From: Eremophila alpestris peregrina
Lineage: Eukaryota > Chordata > Aves > Passeriformes > Alaudidae
Assembly: GCA_009792885.1 (NCBI GenBank)
Contig: WMCF01000018.1
Coordinates: forward strand, 12,560,137 to 12,624,136
Length of the DNA stretch: 64,000 bases
Direction of reading: 5' to 3'
The notes under the pieces were generated by a model. The model was not told the origin of the DNA and did no database searches. It saw nothing but the letters and a program-made list of their open reading frames with translations. Positions 58,367 to 64,000 of this stretch are shown piece after piece (position 1 is the first letter of the stretch; each line of letters starts with the position of its first letter). The translations under genes and the position numbers were made by a program.

Positions 58367-61300
58367 CTGCAAAATCTCACCTTTTCTGGCTTGGGACAGC
58401 ACAAAGAAAGCAGCAATTCTTTCCTGATATGAAGGGAAAGAGAAGCATTGGAGCACAGCACATTTATTTCACACCAGAAAATAACCTCCCCGAGGAAGAA
58501 CTCTCAGATGAAACGGCCTCATCCTCTGTGCCAAAGCTGCAGAATGAAAGGGCCAAAGCTGGAAAGGAATCTGCTCTGACACCTTCAGCTGAGGTTCTGC
58601 ACAGCTGGAAGCTGGGGATGAGCAGGGTCCAGCTCAGTAAAAATTAACACTGACATTAAAGACATTTAACTCTGGGGTGGGCACCACCCTTTGTGGTCAG
58701 ATCCAGGACAGGATTCTCGTTCCTAAACAAAACTTCTTGTCCTGTCACCTTCACAGCTGTGCTCCTGAAGGGCACAGAATTCCTCCACATCCTGCCAGCT
58801 TTGCCAGGCCTCTGTGGATCCCTGGTACCCACAAACTGGTGAGCATCCCTAATGCCAACAAACACTTCCAAAATGGTAAATAAATGAATGGATCTCTCTC
58901 TTGAAGTGTGGCAGGAGAAACTTTACCCACATGAACTCATTCACTCCCATTCCTGGCTATGTTTTTAATTGGTCCCCACATAGCTGGAATAAAATTCAGT
59001 CAGAGGAGAAAAAAAAAAAAATTGCTCCTTGTTTAAGACACGCCTTTATTCCATTCTCAAAGGGTTCCCTAAATGGAAACAAGCTGAAAAAATTAACAAT
59101 GACAAATGTAATTAATACATTGGAAGAGCTGGTAGTTTTATTTTCTATTGGAAAAAAAACCAACCCTTTTTCATCCCAATAACAGAATGAATTTTTGGTG
59201 AAAAATTAGTCAGTGATACAATTCTAACCAGCTTCCTTTTCCTTCCTAGAAACATTTTTTTTTTCCATAAAATTGGGGTAAAGGGGAATTATTTGTTTCT
59301 TTGTCTTTCTGGGTCATAATTTCATGTTTTTATAACACTCCTATCACACTGAGTCATTTTCTTGTCGTGGGAACGAGATATTAAGTGCATTACAAGAAAA
59401 TACTCACAAGCAACATCTTGCAGTACTGATATTATTTACTTTAGTGAACACCTTAGGAAAATCTCAGAGGGAGATTAAATCAAACCTCCCTGGCAACTTC
59501 AGCAAGGTTCCCTGGTAAGCACAAAATAAACCCATAAAAAAAGGGAAATTCACTCCTACTTAAAGACCCTGTAAATTTTACCAAACAACACTTGGATTGT
59601 CATTCTTTATCCTTCAATTATTTCATGATGTTATTTTTTTTTTTATTTTTAAATTGTGATGATGATCCCCAGTCCCATGGGCATGTGCATCCCAAATAAC
59701 CCAGGGTGCTGAAAAAAACCATTGGAATCTTGTCTTGGGAACAAAGCTCTGGGAATTTAATGTCTGTTAAGGGTATTAATTTTTTTTTTTTTTAAATTAT
59801 TAGTCTAATAAAGAGCCTGATCAGAAGGGACTGAGAAAAAAAGTCACTAAAAACTAAAATTATGGAAAAGCTAAAAATTCAAAATTAGGGCAGACTGGAA
59901 GACTATATTTAAAGAGGTTGTGCCCAAGGTCTCTGTATATTAGATAAATCTTCTGAAAATCTAATTTTCCTCCAGAGCAGGACTTGAGTTTGAAAAGAAG
60001 ACAGAAGCAAGAGGAAGTTCTTCAAGGGAAAGCAGCAACAACCTGGCAGAAGGTAGAGACAGGAATCAAGATGATGACAATAAAAACTTCCTGTGCATGT
60101 GAAAAAGTTGGCAATATAAATGTTATTTATAGAGCACAGAGGTGTCTGGAGTCCTGACCATAACCAAACCCTGTGCTGTCGAGTTATTGGCATTTTAATG
60201 AACAAAGAAAGCATGAAACCACAAAAGCCATTTCCTTCCAACAAACTTCCAGCTCCTTTGATTTGGTATCTCTTCTGCAGCTGTTTGTTCCCAATAAAAA
60301 TGTTGTGCCCAGCATGGACTGAAGAAAAGCTCTCACTTCTGGATGAGGTTTGAAACCTTCTCTGAAGGTAGAAAAGTCACTTTTTTTAAGCACAGAACCA
60401 CAAACACCAGAAAATACTTTCAGGTAAATTTTCCTTTCAGAGGGAAATGGAGTTGACAGCCATAACCTGAACGTTTTCATGACAGAAAGATGTCTAAAAA
60501 AACTGAAAACATTCCATAAAGGCATGACCAATTTTTTATTTATTTTTATTTTTGAGAGCAGGGAAAACCAGCAGAATAAAGGGAGAGGAGAAATAATATG
60601 AGCAGGAGCTCTTGTTATATGGTCATAACTATAAATCCAAACTCTGGGACAGTAAGGTCTTAAGATCTATCAAATTATTCTGAAAAGGGAACTAAAAGTC
60701 TGGTTTTTGAAGAAATAGTGAACTTGATCCCCAAAATTCACATGTGGAGGCCATCACCCAGAAGTGATGAAGATTCCCAAAGATTTACAGGGACCTTCCC
60801 CTGTGATCTTTTGCTTGGGCTCTGCCTTGTACTTGGAAAGAAGTTCTTGTAAAGATGCAGAGCATCTTCTTTTCTTGCTATAAATGTTCTTTTCACAGAC
60901 ACCTGCAAATATTTTCTTAATCTGCTCAACTGGGGATCATGGCCCATGCTGCTGATATTTAATATTGACTAATAACTTCTTTAGAAATTCAGAGGCCTTC
61001 AAATAAGTTTTCCCCTGTGTTCCACTGTTTCTGTCACGTGCTCCTAAACCAGCAGTGCCATGGGAACTGAGGGGACCAGGCAGGGCCAGCCAAAATCTGC
61101 ATTTCTTGTTTTTCACAGGAGTTTCGGGAGAGACTCGGCTCTCAGCAGTGGGAAAAGCTGTAAAATATTCCTGCAGGCAAGAGACAGATAACCTTGTTTG
61201 TGGTGGTGTTGGAGCTCGCTGGATAAAGGGACAGAACACTCCCACACCTCTAACGAGGTTAATGGGTTTGACAAAAGGGCAGAACCAGCCTGGTCAGACA

Positions 61301-61799
61301 CCAGGATGTTTTCCTAATTCATAATTGATAGCAGCTTGCAGGAGATTGAACAGCACCAGTGACAGAAGGGAGGAGGAGTGGATGTTTAGTTGAGACTTCG
61401 AGAGGTAAGTGGAATGGGCATTACCCAGATTGGATTGTTTAATTAATCAAAAATACTTTGTGAATCCCTGCAGCCTCTGAGGATGAACAGGCAATGCTGA
61501 GCTGTGAGCAGCACCAAAATTCCTTCCCTGGAGGTCAGGGAAGGTGCAGAATATCAGCTTCTGCTCCAGACTCAGTGAAGACACTGATCCTGATCAGAGC
61601 GACCCGAAAGTTTTGCCAGTTTTTTTGGCAATCACTAAATCTGCCAAATACACAGAATGTCAAGTTCATGCTTTGTACTGTCCTTTTAAAATGGGGGATC
61701 TCTGAACCCTGTGGAGAATAAAAGTGCTGAAGTGAAGAGATTCAGTTCTCTCTGAACCTACAAAGTCTTTTATTTGCTTTTAGTTTCTTCTGAGCGTTA
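58367..61799. other. Unassigned, repeat-poor sequence
   Basis: About 3.4 kb without recognised transposons or genes. A runs and T runs lie near 59,009-59,022, 59,634-59,643 and 59,780-59,793. A few 100-115-codon frames (59,909-60,244, 60,184-60,531 and 60,937-61,245, all minus) have no recognisable domain. Confidence 0.45.
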
Positions 61800-61814
61800 T
61801 TACATCCCACTTAA

Positions 61815-62015
61815 CATATATATTAAAAATATATAACAATATTTATATAATGATATTTATATAATAATATATATAATATATAATATATAATATATAATAT
61901 ATAATATATAATAATATATTCATATGTTTAATATGTTTATTTATTTCCTATGTTTAATATTTCATCTGTTTAATATATATAATAATACATACATTAAACA
62001 TATGTTTAATATATA
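61815..62015. repeat. AT microsatellite / AT-rich tract
   Basis: TATATTAAAAATATATAAC and (ATAATATAT)n-type units, densest at 61,860-61,920, continue as TTTAATATGTTT-type repeats to about 62,015. Prone to slippage and misassembly. Confidence 0.93.
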
Positions 62016-62299
62016 TTTTTTTCAAAAACCCAAACCCAGAAATAAAAACAAATCAAAAATAAAACAACTATCCATGACAAATTCTTGTAAATGAAGAAAA
62101 AAAGTTTTCTATGAATAAGCAAAGTGACCTGACCCATTTCTTTTACACACCATGTAAAGAAAGGGAGAAGAAGGATGAGAAAGAGCAAAATGTGGGAAGA
62201 AAAACTCGATCACCTTTATTTCAGGCAACATCATTTGGCAAAGTGAGAGATAAATTAAAGAGGAAATGTAAAACTTTGGGTTTTAATCTTGACTACAGG

Positions 62300-62590
62300 G
62301 GAATGACACAGAAAAGGAGGCTCAGGGGGGACCTTCTGGCTCCCCACAGCTCCCTGACAGGAGGAGGCAGCCAGGGCTGGGTCAGCCTCTGCTCCCAGGG
62401 GATAAAACAAAAGCAAATGGGCCCAAGCTGCACCAGGGCAGGGTTAATTTGGATATCAGGAAAAAATTTCTCCCTGGAAAGAGTTGTCAGGCACTGGGAG
62501 AGGCTGCTCAGGGCTGGGCTGGGGTAACAATCCCTGGAGGGGCTTGGAGAAGGTGTGGAATAATTCTGAATAATTCTATAATTCTCTGAC
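62300..62590 (+). mobile_element. CR1 LINE 3' portion
   Basis: 'aaaaggaggctcagggggga', 'ccttctggctccccacagct', 'caagctgcaccagggcaggg', 'agttgtcaggcactgggaga', 'aatccctggagggg' and the tail AATTCTATAATTCTCTG, in CR1 order. The plus-strand 138-codon frame at 62,111-62,527 runs into it. Confidence 0.94.
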
Positions 62591-63950
62591 ATTCAACCCA
62601 CCCAGAGCCTGTGATTTGTCCTGGCTGAAGCACCTCCTTCAGAAAGACGTTCTATTTTTATTTGAAGGCATCAGAAAGGAAGAGTTTGTGACTCAAGTTG
62701 GAGTTGTTTACTGAATACTAAAAACATGCTTCATTTCTAATGTGAACTCATCTGGCTTCAGCTTCCAGCCACTCCTCCTCTGCCTTTCACAATTAGGTTA
62801 AAGAGCTTATCAGGAGGCCTTATTTCCTTCCAAGATGTTATATTCATATATTATCTGACCATTATCAATCTAAGTCATGTTGTGATAACCAAAATGGACT
62901 TCTTTTTTTTGTCTTTCGGACCATGATTTATACAACTGAATATCAATTTTTTTTCAATGGAAATATCTCTACTGGAGTTATTCCCTCTTGACTCTTGGCA
63001 GGCAGTGAAGAGCCAGTGAAAAGAGTCAGGGGAAACCAGGACACGTTTTATGTCACCCTAAAATAAATATCTGAAATGTGCCACGTGACTCACACCTGAA
63101 AAGGGCCTGTTCCTTCCCACTGACTATGAAATGAGCTGGGTCTGACCTGCTCAGCAGCAAATGCCAATTTTGCAGATAAATAGTGTCACACATGTTCTGT
63201 ATCTTCAGTATTTTTTTTTTTCAGCAGCGCACAAGGACGTGCAGTTTTCCTGGATGAATTCCACAGGAACAGTGTAGTGAGCAAAAATAACACATTGTCC
63301 TCCTCTTCACACAGCCAGGAACCACTCCCACTCTTCTTTTTTTATTCTTTTTTTTTTTGCACAGACAGACAAAGAGGATCGCATTGAATCTTCTCTCCCT
63401 CTGCAACCTTTTTTTAAATAACTGCTTGTCAAAACACACACACACTCTTCTTCCAATCCTAACTCTCAGATGTGGAACTCTCCAAATAACCAGGAACCAC
63501 TGGACTGCTCCTCTTGGATTCAAGTGCCTCAGTTGCTGTTATTTGATTATTTGCTGGGAGAGAAACCACATTTAGAAGTAACTCTTTTTTCCCTCCTTCC
63601 ACGAAAACACAGATTTAATAATGGTCAGCATCACTGCTAATGCTGGCCCATTAGAGTTATCTTGTTCCATCTGTCTCTGGGCCTGCATTTCATCTTCCAT
63701 CAGCTCTTATCAGGATGCTGCAGCTGTCAATTAACCTCATTATCTGCAAGGGGAAAGCAGACCCAGAACTGCTGGCTCATGAGATAGCTGCAGTGGCGAT
63801 TAAAAGAAGATTTGGCCACGTGAAAACAACTCTGTTTGCAAGTCAAGAGTCTGGATTTTGTACTGCAGCCCTCCCTCCCTGATCAACCCCTTTGTGTGAG
63901 ACTGAGGACACCTCTGCACTGCTTGAAATCCTGTCCACATTTATCACCTG
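62591..63950. other. Unassigned sequence, possible conserved element at 63,600-63,950
   Basis: No gene recognised. T/A homopolymers lie near 63,212-63,221 and 63,338-63,358. The last 350 bases are repeat-free and dense in AT-core and E-box-like sites; see finding. Confidence 0.4.
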
Positions 63951-64000
63951 GGAGAGGAGAGGAGAGGAGAGGAGAGGAGAGGAGAGGAGAGGAGAGGAGA
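63951..64000. repeat. (GGAGA)n microsatellite, at least ten units, cut by window end
   Basis: Ten perfect GGAGA units reach the last base of the window, so the array probably continues beyond it. Confidence 0.97.

Noticed and set aside
61815..62015. Replication origin or matrix-attachment site in the AT-rich tract
   Set aside because: AT richness alone is the only evidence; an ordinary microsatellite explains it.

Overview
The window looks like nuclear DNA from a bird, probably a passerine. The evidence is the repeat content: I recognise about 27 fragments of CR1, the main avian LINE family, which end in the typical ATTCTATGA / GATTCTGTG tail. There are also avian-type retroviral LTR or ERV pieces. 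The background is AT-leaning and CpG-poor, with many T-rich, GT-rich and polypyrimidine simple repeats. I found no protein-coding gene, tRNA, rRNA, CRISPR array or bacterial-style operon. The whole 64 kb is best read as intergenic or large-intron DNA; which of the two cannot be told from this window.

Layout. 1-11.2 kb: an antisense CR1 (0.55-1.05 kb), a CpG-dense patch, a 58-T run, more CR1 pieces, one member each of a short direct duplication (6.9 and 9.9 kb), and an 0.85-kb CR1 whose reverse-transcriptase segment holds a private minisatellite. 11.2-17.2 kb: mostly unique AT-rich DNA with the longest non-repetitive open frame (249 codons, minus strand, function unknown). 17.2-30.1 kb: CR1 pieces, two copies of a ~0.55-kb duplicated unit (18.4 and 24.2 kb) differing in a 10-bp VNTR, an ERV fragment, a polypyrimidine tract and a sequencing-adapter insertion (27.94 kb). 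30.1-41.5 kb: a second short duplication, a 421-bp polypyrimidine tract, a GT-rich tract and several CR1 pieces. 41.5-54.7 kb: two LTR-like copies in inverted orientation, a 39-bp-arm inverted repeat (48.6 kb) and a second adapter insertion (51.44 kb). 54.7-64 kb: CR1 fragments, an AT microsatellite, and a repeat-free stretch resembling a conserved enhancer before a (GGAGA)n repeat that runs off the window.

The most solid unexpected result is technical. Two junctions (27,938-27,975 and 51,439-51,474) carry the back-to-back Tn5 mosaic-end sequence of Nextera mate-pair libraries, so the assembly is suspect at both places. The most biologically interesting items are the minisatellite grown from CR1 coding sequence, the paired LTR-like elements with an 11-bp internal repeat, the 18.4/24.2 kb duplication with its VNTR, the 48.6 kb inverted repeat, and several repeat-free segments rich in homeodomain-like sites that could be conserved regulatory elements. 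Family names come from recognition of sequence patterns, not from a database search.
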